A DNA stretch of 64,000 nucleotides from PoT sp049331405 (GCF_049331405.1 NZ_CP186274.1:5518001-5582000), one strand, 5' to 3'; counted from the first letter of the stretch, positions 52,355 through 62,158 are shown. Program-made: numbers and translations. Notes: generated from the letters alone by a model not told the origin.

Positions 52355-54043
52355 ATGCCATTCAAGATCCCCCCGACCGGATTTTTGCTCGTCGGGATCG
52401 CGACCGCATTCGCTTCTCCGGGGAGCGCCGGCGAATCGGTGCCCCTTCTTCGCGAAATTGCGGCCCCGGCCCCTCGTCGGGTCATGGTGCGCGAACCTGC
52501 GGCTCCGGCCACTCACGAAGCCGTTCGGGAGATGGCCCAGGGTGCCACCAAACGGCCTGCCGAAGCGACGGCCTTGGCCACGAATCCCGATGACGCGATC
52601 GGAACTCCGCTCGTCCCGGGCCAGATCATCCGGCCCATCGACCTTCCCGATGCCCTCCGCCTCGCCGGGGCCAACGACCTGGACGTGGCCATCGCGAGAG
52701 AGCGGGTCTGCCAGGCGGTCGCCGACCTCCAGCAGGCCCGGGTCCAATGGCTCCCGAGCCTCTACCTCGGGCCCAACTGGATCCGCCACGACGGCCAGGC
52801 CCAGGTCGTCGAGGGGCAGGTCAGGACGATCAGCAAGAGCTCGCTCTTCCTCGGCGGCACGGCGGCGGCCGGCTCGAGCGTGAGCGGCCCCGTCCCGGCC
52901 GGCGGTCCCGCCCAGGTCTCCGGCCTGACCACGATCCTCCGCTTCTCGGACGCCATCTTCGACCCGCTCGCGGCGAGCCAGGTCGTCGAAGCCCGAAATG
53001 CCGGCATCCAGACCGCCACGAACGACGCGATGCTCGGGGTCGCCGAGGCCTACATGGACTTGCAGCAGGCGTCCGGGAACCTCGCCATCGCCCGGGAGGC
53101 CGCGGCGAATGCGGATCAGCTCGCCGCCCTGACGGCCTCCTATGCCCGGAGAGGGGCCGGCCTCGAGGCGGACCATCGTCGTGCAGCCACCGAACGAGAA
53201 CGGCAGCGGAAGAACGTCGAGGCCGCCGTGGGCGAACTCGAGATCGCGTCAGCCGAGCTCGTGAGACGCACGAGGCTCGACCCGATGATCGTCGTCGCCC
53301 CCGTCGAGCCCCCGGAAACGATTCTCCGCGTCGTCCCCGAGAATTGCCCCATAGATACGCTCATCACCACCGGCCTCAGGAGCCGACCCGAGCTGGCCGA
53401 AGCTCAGGCCTTCGTCGAGGTCACCCTGACGCGGCTCAAGCAAGCCAAACTCCGGCCGTTCATCCCGAGCCTGGCGTTCCGCTACTCCGGCGGCGGCTTC
53501 GGGGGTGGGACGAACGACTTCTTCGGCAACTTCGCGGGCCGCAGTGATGCCGACGTGAATCTGTATTGGGAAATGCAGAATCTTGGATTCGCCGATCGCG
53601 CGATCGCGAAGCAGCGTGCCGCCCAGCAGCGGACCGCCGGCCTCGAGCTCATGAAGGTCCAGGACAAGGTCGCGGCCGAGGTGGTCCAGTCCGCGAAGGG
53701 GAGGATCGCGGCATCGCGTCGCTTGCAGGAGGCCGGTAGGGCCCTCCCCGAAGCGCAGGCATCGCTCTCCCTGAACCTGACGAGCATTCGACGCGGGGCG
53801 GGACTCCCCGGGGCGACCCGCCCCATCGAAGTCCTTCAACCGATCCAGGCCCTCGCCCAGGCCAGGGCCGACTATCTCGCGGCCGTCCTGGCCTACAACC
53901 GGGCGGAGTTCCGACTCCATCGTGCCATCGGTTCCCCTTCTCCTCAACAGCAGCCCATCGAGATCGTCCCTGTTGCAGACGTCGCCGGGAATCGGAGGCT
54001 CCCCCCCGAACCATCGATCGCGCGCCCCTCACAAGCCCAGTAG
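52355..54043 (+). CDS. TolC-family outer membrane efflux protein
   Basis: About 562 residues from ATG 52355, chosen for AGGGAGG 6 bases upstream over a GTG at 52337. A signal-like start (GFLLVGIATAFASPGSAGE) is followed by a Pro/Ala-rich linker. The two TolC repeats are visible: DLPDALRLAGANDLDVAIARE with its QQARVQWLPSLYLG, and later ITTGLRSRPELAEAQAFVEVTL with KLRPFIPSLAFRYSGGGFGGG. Long helices follow each. It completes the pump, with 130 bases after the adaptor stop. A substrate is not given by sequence, but the locus includes a Pls-like synthetase. Confidence 0.85.
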   Translation: MPFKIPPTGFLLVGIATAFASPGSAGESVPLLREIAAPAPRRVMVREPAAPATHEAVREMAQGATKRPAEATALATNPDDAIGTPLVPGQIIRPIDLPDALRLAGANDLDVAIARERVCQAVADLQQARVQWLPSLYLGPNWIRHDGQAQVVEGQVRTISKSSLFLGGTAAAGSSVSGPVPAGGPAQVSGLTTILRFSDAIFDPLAASQVVEARNAGIQTATNDAMLGVAEAYMDLQQASGNLAIAREAAANADQLAALTASYARRGAGLEADHRRAATERERQRKNVEAAVGELEIASAELVRRTRLDPMIVVAPVEPPETILRVVPENCPIDTLITTGLRSRPELAEAQAFVEVTLTRLKQAKLRPFIPSLAFRYSGGGFGGGTNDFFGNFAGRSDADVNLYWEMQNLGFADRAIAKQRAAQQRTAGLELMKVQDKVAAEVVQSAKGRIAASRRLQEAGRALPEAQASLSLNLTSIRRGAGLPGATRPIEVLQPIQALAQARADYLAAVLAYNRAEFRLHRAIGSPSPQQQPIEIVPVADVAGNRRLPPEPSIARPSQAQ

Positions 54044-54066
54044 GCTCCCAATTCAGGATAGGCTCA

Positions 54067-54547
54067 AGATGGATTCCAGGGTGGTGCGAGTAATTGAGCG
54101 ATGAGGGCGCCCAGGAGGGCCCGCTCACGAGCCCTGGCGTTGTGGACGACCTGGAAGAATCCCAGGTAGAGCGATGGCGATTCCTGCGGGAGCCCGCGGT
54201 GCGGGCGGAGCCAACTCCGCAGCGGCGAACAGAAGCCTTCCATAGTGTTGACGTGGACCACATGGGAGCCATCGCTCCTCGTCGCGGGCGTATTCGCCCC
54301 TCCCGCGACACACCGCCTTATGCCGATATCCCCACCCCTCCAGACGGCTGTCGATGTCGTACTCGTCGGTGTGGACCGGCGTCCTCGGCGCGAAGGTCGC
54401 CTGCTTCACGTCCTCCAGCATTCGGATCACGACCCGCCCGCCGCGCTTCAGCATCCCGAAGAGGCGATCAACAGCAACGGCGTGATGCCGGCCGTAGCCT
54501 CGGATCAGGCCCTGTCCTGCTCGCAGCCTGTAAGGCGAATACCCCAA
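54067..54547 (-). pseudogene. IS1595-family transposase relic
   Basis: Two frames cover the C-terminal half of an ISXO2-like transposase: first VDRLFGMLKRGGRVVIRMLED and VHTDEYDIDSRLEGWGYRHK (54547 to about 54260), then after a frameshift VHVNTMEGFCSPLRSWLRPH and YLGFFQVVHNARARE (about 54258 to 54067). One catalytic Asp (HTDEY) and the NTMEG motif remain, but the N-terminus is missing. No terminal repeats were found. The element is dead. Confidence 0.65.
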
Positions 54548-54842
54548 GCAAGGCTCGGTCTTCGGCTACGTGTCTGGCTACGTCTGGATCATCGGCTTCC
54601 CCTGGTTCCCCCGGCATCAACCGCTACTTGCACCTCGGCCCCCCCAACACGATGGCCTGCAGTCCCGGCAACCCCATCTTCACGGCGGTCCTCGGCGACG
54701 CGGCCGGCAGCATCCCCCCGCGACGAGCAACCACCCCGGCGGGGTCGACGTCTGCATGGCCGATGGCTCGGTCAAGTTCATCAAGGACTCGGTGAACCTC
54801 GCGACCTGGTGTGCCCTCGGCACCCGCGTCAACGCCTTCTGA
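54548..54842 (+). pseudogene. DUF1559 (prepilin-type) C-terminal relic
   Basis: The last part carries the DUF1559 signature HPGGVDVCMADGSVKFIKDS, then NLATWCALGTRVNAF and a stop. Before it, the related segment GINRYLHLGPPNTMACSPGNP is in another frame, so at least one frameshift separates them. The type IV pilin-like N-terminus is absent. The IS1595 relic lies at once upstream and may have broken this gene. DUF1559 proteins are abundant pseudopilins of planctomycetes. Confidence 0.6.
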
Positions 54843-55034
54843 CATCGGCTCGACGAGGAAAAGGATGCCCGGCGGTCGCCGCTGGCGACGACCGCCGGGC
54901 GTCCGGATGTCGCGTGCGGAACCCTCCGCCAGACCTCTCCTCGCGAGCCTTTTTCGCCCATGGGCGAAACATGTCCAGGTCGACCGGCCAATGCCTTGGG
55001 CTTGTCAAACTCGCCCGGAACTGGAATAACGAAT

Positions 55035-55236
55035 ATGAGACACCCGAGAATCCCGCTCGTGTACCCTCGGCCTGGCGATGACCCTGGCCTTCTCCGGCTG
55101 CGGACGGGGGGGCATCGAGATGGGAATGCCCAGCGACCTAACCCCGCCTCCGACGCCCCACGATATCATGAAGGGGGGATACCCCAAGATGCCCTACCTC
55201 AAGGGCATGAAGAAGCCGATCGCCGCCAAGAAGTGA
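55035..55236 (+). pseudogene. Small lipoprotein with an N-terminal frameshift
   Basis: ATG 55035 begins MRHPRIPLV, but the lipoprotein reading LGLAMTLAFSGCGRGG continues in the next frame, through GMPSDLTPPPTPHDIMKGG to KPIAAKK and the stop at 55234-55236. A one-base indel near 55060 would join the two. With it, the product is a short lipoprotein (lipobox FSGC), a type often found next to DUF1559 genes in planctomycetes. Without it, translation from ATG 55078 gives 52 residues with a shortened signal. It could be a true mutation or an assembly error. Confidence 0.5.
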
Positions 55237-55338
55237 CCCGAGTTTCTCGATCGACCCCGGCTCGCCCACCTGCTATCCTCGACCTCGTCTCCTCCCACCG
55301 CGCCCACTGCCAACCAGAGGGCCAGAGGTACCCAAACC

Positions 55339-58188
55339 ATGACGGCTCCGACGCATACGTTCGGAAAACCCTGGATCGGCCGGAAGGCGCGAGCCGCCCT
55401 GCTCTTCGCCTTGGCGCTCCTCTCCGCGGATTCCCAGGGGATGAGCGTTGCCCTCGGCGCCGAGGACCCGGAATCGGCGCGGATCGACTTCTTTGAGTCC
55501 AAGGTCCGGCCGATCCTGGTGGATCGCTGCTTCGGCTGCCACTCGACGCAATCGGGGAAGTTCAAGGGGAACCTGGCGCTCGACTCGCTCGAGGGGTTGC
55601 TCAAGGGGGGGGACCTCGGACCGGCCGTCGAGCCGGGGAAGCCCGACGATAGCCTGCTCGTCCAGGCGGTCGGATATGAGGATGCCTCGCTCAAGATGCC
55701 CCCCAAGTCCAAGATGCCGGATGGGGAGATCGCCACCCTACGCCAGTGGGTCGCCGGGGGCGCGACCTTCCCCAAGGCCAACGCCGTCGCCGCGAAGGCG
55801 TCGAAGTCGCGCGAGATCAACTTCGAGGAGGCCCGCAAGCACTGGTCGTATCAGCCGGTGACCCGCAAGGAGCCGCCGAAGGTCGCGGATCGGGCGTGGC
55901 CCTCGTCCCCCATCGACCCCTTCATCCTGGCGAAGCTGGAGTCTGCCGGGCTTTCCCCCTCGCCGAAGGCCGACCGCAGGACCTTGCTCCGGCGGGTCTC
56001 GTACGACCTCACCGGCCTGCCTCCGACCCTGGAGGAGATCGCCGCGTTCGAGGCCGATACCTCGGATGATGCCTATTCCAGGGTGGTCGACAGGCTCCTG
56101 GCCTCGCCACGCTACGGCGAGCGCTGGGGCCGGCACTGGCTCGACGTCGCCAGGTATGCCGATTCCAAGGACGGCGTCCTCATGTTCGGCGACGACCGCG
56201 TGCGGCCCTTCGCCTACACCTACCGCGACTACGTCGTCCGCTCCTTCAACGAGGATGCCCCCTACGACCGCATGATCCGCGAGCAGCTCGCCGCCGACGT
56301 CGTCGCCCCCAAGGATCAGCCCTGGCGCCTGGCGGCGATGGGCTTCCTGACGCTCGGCCGGATGTTCGACAACAACATCCACGACCAGATCGATGACAAG
56401 ATCGACACGGTCGGCCGGGGCCTGCTCGGGCTGACGATCTCCTGCGCCCGCTGCCACGACCACAAGTACGACCCGATCCCCACGGCCGACTACTACGCCC
56501 TCTACGGCGTCTTCGCCGGCGCCGAGGCCCCGCTCGAACTCCCGCTCATCGACGACCCGGCAAAGACCCCCGCACGCAAGGCCTTCGAGCAGGAGGCCGG
56601 CGTGAAGCGTGCCAATATCCGCAAGTTCCTCGACGACAAGTATGCGTATCTGTCGGAAGAGGCCCGCACCCGCACGGGCGAGTACCTGACCCAGGCCGCG
56701 ACCACGCCCCCCGACCCGCTCGAGACGGCCCTCTTCTTCATGTCGCTCGACCCCGGCCAGCTCCGGCCCCCGATCATCGCCCGCTGGCGCCGCTTCCTCA
56801 AGCAGCGGGCCGTCGCGAGCGACCCGGTCTTCGGCCCCTGGTCGGAGCTGCAGAAGTGCGACGAGGCGAAGTTCGCCGACGAGGCCCGCGCGGTCCTCGC
56901 CCGCTGGTCCGCGCGGCCCGACGGCACCGGGCCCGGCGGCCTCAACCCGCTGGTCAGGTCCGCCCTCGCGACGTCCTCGCTCGGCTCCTGGCCCGACGTG
57001 GTCAAGGCGTATGCCGACATGATCGGGCGGGTCTACTCCGAATCCAAGGCCACGCCCCCCGACCCCGGCGACGAGGCCCGCGCTCAGGTCCTCCGCCTGG
57101 TCAAGGGGACCGAGAGCCCCTCGTACTTCCCGCGCAGCCAGACGGTGGCCTACCTGCCCCGGGTCGACATCGACGCTTTCGGCCCGCTCCCGGTGGAGCT
57201 GGACCGGATGACCGTCAAGGCGGCCGATGCCGCGCCGAGGGCGATGATCCTGGTCGACTCCGACGAGCCGTATGCCCCGCGAATCTTCGTCCGCGGCAAC
57301 CCCTCGCAGCCGGGCGAATCGGTGCCGAGGCGGTTCCTCCGCGTCCTGGCCGGCGACGCCCAGCCCCCCTTCCCCAACGGCGGCGGGCGGCTGGATCTGG
57401 CCAACGCCATCGCCGACCCCAAGAACCCGCTCACCGGCCGCGTGGCGGTCAACCGCGTCTGGATGCACCACTTCGGCGAGCCGCTGGTCTCCACCCCCGC
57501 CGACTTCGGCGAGCGGAGCACCCCTCCCACCCACCCCGAGCTGCTCGACGACCTCACCGCCCGCTTCATCGAGGGGGGCTGGTCCTTCAAGAATCTGCAT
57601 CGGCTCATCGTTCTATCGAGCACCTATCAGCAGGCGAGCGTCGATCGGCCGGAGGCCCGCAAGCTGGATCCGGAGAACAAGCTGCTCTGGCGGGCGAACC
57701 GCCGGCGTCTCGACTTCGAGGCCATGCGCGACACGCTCCTGTTCGTCTCCAGGCGGCTCGACCTGACGATGTACGGCAAGTCGGTCGACGTGGCCAACGA
57801 CCCGCAGAACGCCCGGCGCACGGTCTACGGCATGGTCGACCGCCAGGGGCTCCCGGCCGTCTTCCGCGCCTTCGACTTCGCCAGCCCCGACGCCTCGGCC
57901 GAGCGCCGGCCGATGACGACGGTCCCGCAGCAGGCCCTCTTCAGCATGAACTCGCCGCTGGTCGTCGAGCAGGCCAAGGCGCTGGCGTCTCGCCCCGACG
58001 TGGAGGCCTCGGCTCCCCAGGATTCGATCCGGGCCCTCTACCGGCTCGTCCTGGCCAGGCCCCCCGCCCCCGACGAGCTGGAGTCGGCCGAGCGGTTCCT
58101 CAAGGCCCCGGCCGACAGCGAGTTCGACCCCCGCGCGCAGCTCGCGCAGGTCCTGCTGATGACCAATGAATTAATGTTTGTGGATTGA
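55339..58188 (+). CDS. PSD1 / planctomycete cytochrome C protein (DUF1549, DUF1553)
   Basis: A 949-residue secreted protein. After a signal peptide (ARAALLFALALLSADSQG) the PSCyt1 domain has a haem motif at Cys65-Phe-Gly-Cys68-His69 (RCFGCHSTQSGKFKG). The PSCyt2/DUF1549 domain follows (SYDLTGLPPTLEEIAAFEAD; RYGERWGRHWLDVARYADSKD; SCARCHDHKYDPIPTADYY, a second CxxCH). The C-terminal PSD1/DUF1553 domain holds GRVAVNRVWMHHFGEPLV and FDFASPDASAERRPMTTVPQ. These proteins pair with DUF1501 proteins, as here with the gene 46 bases on, and are thought to act in polysaccharide breakdown or respiration at the surface. Function is not proven. Confidence 0.92.
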   Translation: MTAPTHTFGKPWIGRKARAALLFALALLSADSQGMSVALGAEDPESARIDFFESKVRPILVDRCFGCHSTQSGKFKGNLALDSLEGLLKGGDLGPAVEPGKPDDSLLVQAVGYEDASLKMPPKSKMPDGEIATLRQWVAGGATFPKANAVAAKASKSREINFEEARKHWSYQPVTRKEPPKVADRAWPSSPIDPFILAKLESAGLSPSPKADRRTLLRRVSYDLTGLPPTLEEIAAFEADTSDDAYSRVVDRLLASPRYGERWGRHWLDVARYADSKDGVLMFGDDRVRPFAYTYRDYVVRSFNEDAPYDRMIREQLAADVVAPKDQPWRLAAMGFLTLGRMFDNNIHDQIDDKIDTVGRGLLGLTISCARCHDHKYDPIPTADYYALYGVFAGAEAPLELPLIDDPAKTPARKAFEQEAGVKRANIRKFLDDKYAYLSEEARTRTGEYLTQAATTPPDPLETALFFMSLDPGQLRPPIIARWRRFLKQRAVASDPVFGPWSELQKCDEAKFADEARAVLARWSARPDGTGPGGLNPLVRSALATSSLGSWPDVVKAYADMIGRVYSESKATPPDPGDEARAQVLRLVKGTESPSYFPRSQTVAYLPRVDIDAFGPLPVELDRMTVKAADAAPRAMILVDSDEPYAPRIFVRGNPSQPGESVPRRFLRVLAGDAQPPFPNGGGRLDLANAIADPKNPLTGRVAVNRVWMHHFGEPLVSTPADFGERSTPPTHPELLDDLTARFIEGGWSFKNLHRLIVLSSTYQQASVDRPEARKLDPENKLLWRANRRRLDFEAMRDTLLFVSRRLDLTMYGKSVDVANDPQNARRTVYGMVDRQGLPAVFRAFDFASPDASAERRPMTTVPQQALFSMNSPLVVEQAKALASRPDVEASAPQDSIRALYRLVLARPPAPDELESAERFLKAPADSEFDPRAQLAQVLLMTNELMFVD

Positions 58189-58234
58189 TATCGACATTTC
58201 GGCCCTCCCCACCAATCCAGACGAGGCGGACACG

Positions 58235-59680
58235 ATGGACGTCGACCTACGACGCCGGATCACGCGACGCGAGGCGATCCAGAGGGCCGGGACTGGCTTC
58301 GGCATGTTCGGCCTGGCGGAACTTTTGGGCGAGGCCGGCGTGCTCGGCCCCCGGGCGGCGAAGGCCAACACCCCCGCCGCGGCGTCGTCTCTCACCCCGA
58401 TGTCGCCCAAGCTGCCCCACTTCGCCCCCAAGGTGAAGCGGGTCATCCACATCTACTTGAATGGCGGGCCGAGCCAGGTCGACACGTTCGACCCCAAGCC
58501 GATGCTCACCAAGTATGACGGCAAGCCCTTGCCGCAGGGGAATTTCACCACCGAGCGACGCACCGGCGCCGCGCTCGGCTCCCCCTTCAAGTTCCGCAAC
58601 CACGGCGAGAGCGGCATCCCCATCAGCGAGATCTTCGAGCGTACCGCCGCGCACGCCGACGACCTCTGCATCATCCGCTCGATGCACGCCAACACGCCGA
58701 ATCATGAGCAGTCGATGCGGCTCATGAACTGCGGCGACGAGCGTCTCTCGCGCCCGAGCATGGGCGCCTGGCTGACCTACGGCCTCGGCTCGGAGAACGA
58801 GAACCTGCCGGGATATGTCTCCATGTGCCCCGGCTTCCCCGTCGCCGACGTCTCCAACTGGCGCTCGGCCTTCCTGCCGGGCGTCTACCAGGGCACATAT
58901 ATCGACACTCGCAAGGAGAAAGCGGACGAGCTGATCGAGAACATCCGCAACTCTTATGTCTCATCGCGCGAGCAGCGGCGCCAGCTCGACCTCCTGAGCG
59001 AGATGAACCGGCGTCACCTCCAGGGCCGCGCCGAGGACGACGCGCTCGACGCCCGGATCGCCAGCTTCGAGTTAGCCTATCGCATGCAGATGGAAGCGAG
59101 CGACGCCTTCGACGTCTCTCGCGAGCCCCAGCACATCCGCGACATGTACGGTCCCGGCATCCAGGCCCGCCAACTCTTGATCGCCCGACGCCTCGTCGAG
59201 CGCGGGGTCCGCTTCGTGCAGCTCTTCCACGGCGACGTCCAGCCCTGGGATAGCCACGCCAACCTCCCCACCGAGCACCGTAACCTCGCCCAGCAGTGCG
59301 ACCAGGGCATCGCGGCGCTCCTGACCGACCTGAAGCAACGCGGGCTGTTCGAGGACACCTTGATCCTCTGCGGCGGCGAGTTCGGCCGCACGCCGTCGGT
59401 GGAGTTGGTCAACGGCAAGCCCGGCCTCGGCCGCGACCACAACCACTGGGGTTTCAGCGTCTGGCTGGCCGGCGGCGGGATCAAGGGGGGCCACATCCAC
59501 GGCGCGACCGACGAGTTCGGCTACAAGGCGGTCGAGTCCCCCGTCCACGTCCACGACCTGCACGCCACGATCCTGCACCTCCTGGGCTTCGATCACACCA
59601 AGCTGACCTACCGCCACGCCGGCCGAGACTTCCGCTTGACCGACGTTCACGGGAATGTCGTGACCGAAATCCTCACCTAA
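58235..59680 (+). CDS. DUF1501 protein, Tat-exported
   Basis: About 481 residues from ATG 58235 (GAGGCGG just upstream), preferred over a TTG at 58178. The start contains a twin-arginine motif (LRRRITRREAIQRAGTGFGM), so the protein should be exported folded. The DUF1501 domain is sulfatase-like (alkaline-phosphatase fold): IYLNGGPSQVDTFDPKP near the start, SMHANTPNHEQSMRLMNCG, and the late GGEFGRTPSVE...GRDHNHWGF. It usually forms a pair with the PSD1 protein, as in this operon. Substrate is unknown; a sulfated or phosphorylated polysaccharide is possible. Confidence 0.9.
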   Translation: MDVDLRRRITRREAIQRAGTGFGMFGLAELLGEAGVLGPRAAKANTPAAASSLTPMSPKLPHFAPKVKRVIHIYLNGGPSQVDTFDPKPMLTKYDGKPLPQGNFTTERRTGAALGSPFKFRNHGESGIPISEIFERTAAHADDLCIIRSMHANTPNHEQSMRLMNCGDERLSRPSMGAWLTYGLGSENENLPGYVSMCPGFPVADVSNWRSAFLPGVYQGTYIDTRKEKADELIENIRNSYVSSREQRRQLDLLSEMNRRHLQGRAEDDALDARIASFELAYRMQMEASDAFDVSREPQHIRDMYGPGIQARQLLIARRLVERGVRFVQLFHGDVQPWDSHANLPTEHRNLAQQCDQGIAALLTDLKQRGLFEDTLILCGGEFGRTPSVELVNGKPGLGRDHNHWGFSVWLAGGGIKGGHIHGATDEFGYKAVESPVHVHDLHATILHLLGFDHTKLTYRHAGRDFRLTDVHGNVVTEILT

Positions 59681-59906
59681 GTCTAGCGTGAGGTGCCCAG
59701 CGCAATCGCATGCTCTCGTCGATGACATTAGGCCATGCGCATACCCTTGAAGCGACTACAGAGTTCCTGTTTCGAATTGGTCGAGAGGCAAGGCACGTAG
59801 GGCTGACGGAGGATTGTGCTCACTGGTCGAATCTGAAGGGTGGCTGGTAGACTGGCGACGCTGGTTGTGAGAATCAATCCAAGGCACGCCTGCAGCCTTC
59901 CGACCG

Positions 59907-61406
59907 ATGAGACCCACCGCAAAGCCGATCGATCCGGCGTCGTCATTCGAACGTCGTTATCAGACCGTCCTGATCGTCGTCGCGACGCTCGTGCTGCTCA
60001 ACCAGTTGCTGGTGCAGCCGGCACTGTTGCGGATCATGACCGATGCGCCGGTGATCAACGTCGCGGGCCGGCAACGGATGCTGAGCCAACGACTGGCCAA
60101 GGCCGCCCTCGCCATCGAAGTGGCGCGGGACGATGCCGAGCGCTCCGCGCGTCGGAATGAGGTGGAGGGTGTGCTCAGGCGATGGACTCTCGCCCATGAG
60201 TCCTTGCGTCTCGGCGATTCGGCAGGAGCCTCGGTGCGAGGTTCGAGTCGGTCGGTCCAACTCCGACTCGATCAACTCGAGCCTTCCTACCGCGAGATCC
60301 GCAACGCCGCCTCGGAACTCTCGCGAGATCCGGGGGCTTGCCATGATTGCGTCGCCAGGATCCTGGGGGCCGAGGCGACTTATCTCGAGCAGATGGATGG
60401 CGTGGTCGCACTCCTGGAACAGGAGGCGAACGAGCGGGTGGACCGGGTTCGACGCACGGGGTGGATCGTCACGGGGCTCATCCTGTGCGGCCTCGCCCTC
60501 GTCGGCAGGCTCAGCCTCAGGCCCGCGGTCGGGCTGATCCGACGCCAGATCCTGGAACTGGACGGGGCCCGCCGGGAACTCGAGGAGAAGGTCCGAGAGC
60601 GGACCCGGGACCTCGAGCATGAGTCCCGCGAACGCCTCCGGGCCGAGGAGCATCAGCGCAGGCTCGTCGAGCAATTCAGCCTCGTCGCCAGGACGACCAC
60701 CGTCGGCGAGATGGCGACGGGACTGGCCCACGAACTCAACCAACCCCTCGGCGCGATCGCGAATTACGCCGAGGGATGCCTGATCCTCACCGAGCGACCC
60801 AGCCCTGATCTCGGGGAGATCAAGGGGGCGCTTCACAAGGTTTTGTATGCCGCGCTCCGGGCGGGTCAGATCGTGAGCCGGATCCGCAAGTTCGTGACTC
60901 GCCACGAAATCACCCGGGAATGGGTCGAGCCGAATCGCCTCGTCGCCGAGGTCCGCGAGTTTTTCCAGGAGGAGGCCGAGAGGCGTAACGTCCTCCTCCA
61001 AATCGAAGTGGCACCCCAGTTGCCCTTACTCTGGTGTGACCCGGTTCAGATCCAGCAGGTGCTCGTGAACCTCATCCGCAACGCCCTCGAGTCGCTGGCG
61101 AACCCGCAACCCACGGCAGCAGAAGTGGTTATACAAGTTCGCAAGGGCGAACCCGAGGGGCTCGAGTTCCTCGTCAAGGACAATGGAGAGGGCATCCCGG
61201 CCGATCGAATCGCCCAGGTTTTCGAATCCTTTTTCAGCACGCGTGATGAAGGGATGGGCATGGGCCTGGCGATCAGCCGTACGATCGTCGAGGCACATCA
61301 GGGTCGAATCGAGGTCGAATCGACGCCTGGAGAACAGACGACCTTCCGATTCGTGATCCCTCCTGACGGTGGCAGTGATGCTCGAGCCAGTGGTCTACAT
61401 CGTTGA
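59907..61406 (+). CDS. Membrane histidine kinase with PilJ-type sensor
   Basis: A 499-residue kinase. TM1 (TVLIVVATLVLLNQLLVQPAL) is followed by a periplasmic type IV-pilus MCP-like (PilJ) domain (VINVAGRQRMLSQRLAKAAL) of the kind found in nitrate/small-molecule sensors. TM2 is at about 185-205. Then a coiled segment, the H-box MATGLAHELNQPLGAIANY with phosphoacceptor His275, an N-box QQVLVNLIRNALESL, and G-boxes VKDNGEGIPADRI and GMGMGLAISRTIV. The H-box type belongs with FixL/DctB kinases. Its 3' end overlaps the regulator gene by about 30 bases, so the two are a cognate pair. Confidence 0.9.
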   Translation: MRPTAKPIDPASSFERRYQTVLIVVATLVLLNQLLVQPALLRIMTDAPVINVAGRQRMLSQRLAKAALAIEVARDDAERSARRNEVEGVLRRWTLAHESLRLGDSAGASVRGSSRSVQLRLDQLEPSYREIRNAASELSRDPGACHDCVARILGAEATYLEQMDGVVALLEQEANERVDRVRRTGWIVTGLILCGLALVGRLSLRPAVGLIRRQILELDGARRELEEKVRERTRDLEHESRERLRAEEHQRRLVEQFSLVARTTTVGEMATGLAHELNQPLGAIANYAEGCLILTERPSPDLGEIKGALHKVLYAALRAGQIVSRIRKFVTRHEITREWVEPNRLVAEVREFFQEEAERRNVLLQIEVAPQLPLLWCDPVQIQQVLVNLIRNALESLANPQPTAAEVVIQVRKGEPEGLEFLVKDNGEGIPADRIAQVFESFFSTRDEGMGMGLAISRTIVEAHQGRIEVESTPGEQTTFRFVIPPDGGSDARASGLHR

Positions 61407-61995
61407 CGACGATCCCGACATGCGGGACTCGCTGCGTTGGCTGATGACGACCGTCGGGCTCCGGGCCAGCGTCTACCCCTCGGCCGCCGAATTCCTCGAC
61501 GACTTCCGCCCCAATCATCCGGGCTGCCTCGTATTCGACGTCCGGATGCCAGGGACGAGCGGCCTCGACCTCTATGAAAGGCTCGTGGCCCGGGGCCAGG
61601 GGATGCCCGTCATCTTCATCACGGCCTTCGCCGACGTCCCGATGGCCGTCCGGGCGATGAAGTCCGGGGCCATCGAGTTCGTCGAGAAGCCGTTCAATCG
61701 CCAGGAGCTCCTCGACCGCGTGCAGCGAGCGATCCGCGAAGACGCCGACCGCCGACGCGCCCAGGCCGATCGCGATTCGATCCGGAACCGATTCCGGAGC
61801 CTGACGGACAAGGAGCGCGAGGTCCTGGAATTCGTGAAGAGCGGCCTGCCCAACAAGGCCATCTCCGCGGAGCTAGACATCACCTCACGGGCCGTCGAGA
61901 TGCGACGCTCGAGCCTGATGAAGAAGCTGGGCGTGACGTCCCTGGCCGAACTCCTCAGGCTCTCCATCCTCAGCGAATCCCTCGACAATTCATGA
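61378..61995 (+). CDS. FixJ/NarL-type response regulator
   Basis: About 205 residues from ATG 61378 (GTG 61369 is an alternative), overlapping the kinase gene in another frame. Receiver domain: acidic pocket VYIVDDDPDMRDSLRW, phosphoacceptor Asp54 (LVFDVRMPG), Thr in VIFITAFAD, Lys in EFVEKPFNRQELL. The output is a LuxR-type helix-turn-helix (LTDKEREVLEFVKSGLPNKA ... VEMRRSSLMKKLGVTSLAEL). FixJ-like regulators activate transcription when phosphorylated. The targets may include the PSD1/DUF1501 operon just upstream, but this is only a guess from position. Confidence 0.9.
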   Translation: MLEPVVYIVDDDPDMRDSLRWLMTTVGLRASVYPSAAEFLDDFRPNHPGCLVFDVRMPGTSGLDLYERLVARGQGMPVIFITAFADVPMAVRAMKSGAIEFVEKPFNRQELLDRVQRAIREDADRRRAQADRDSIRNRFRSLTDKEREVLEFVKSGLPNKAISAELDITSRAVEMRRSSLMKKLGVTSLAELLRLSILSESLDNS

Positions 61996-62158
61996 GCCTG
62001 AACGCCCTCGTGCCCGATTCCCTGGCTCGGCCTCGGGCCCCCGAATGGTCGCAGCGAATCGTTCCCACCCAGATCGCGACCACTTCCCTACAAAGGCTTG
62101 GCTGAATCCGCCTCGCGCGGGTCGGCCAAGGTTTGGGGCAGGATTTCGCGACAAAATC

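Noticed and set aside
54245..55081. A 278-residue + strand ORF over the IS1595 and DUF1559 relics
   Set aside because: It is a shadow that joins antisense transposase sequence with an off-frame copy of the DUF1559 relic.
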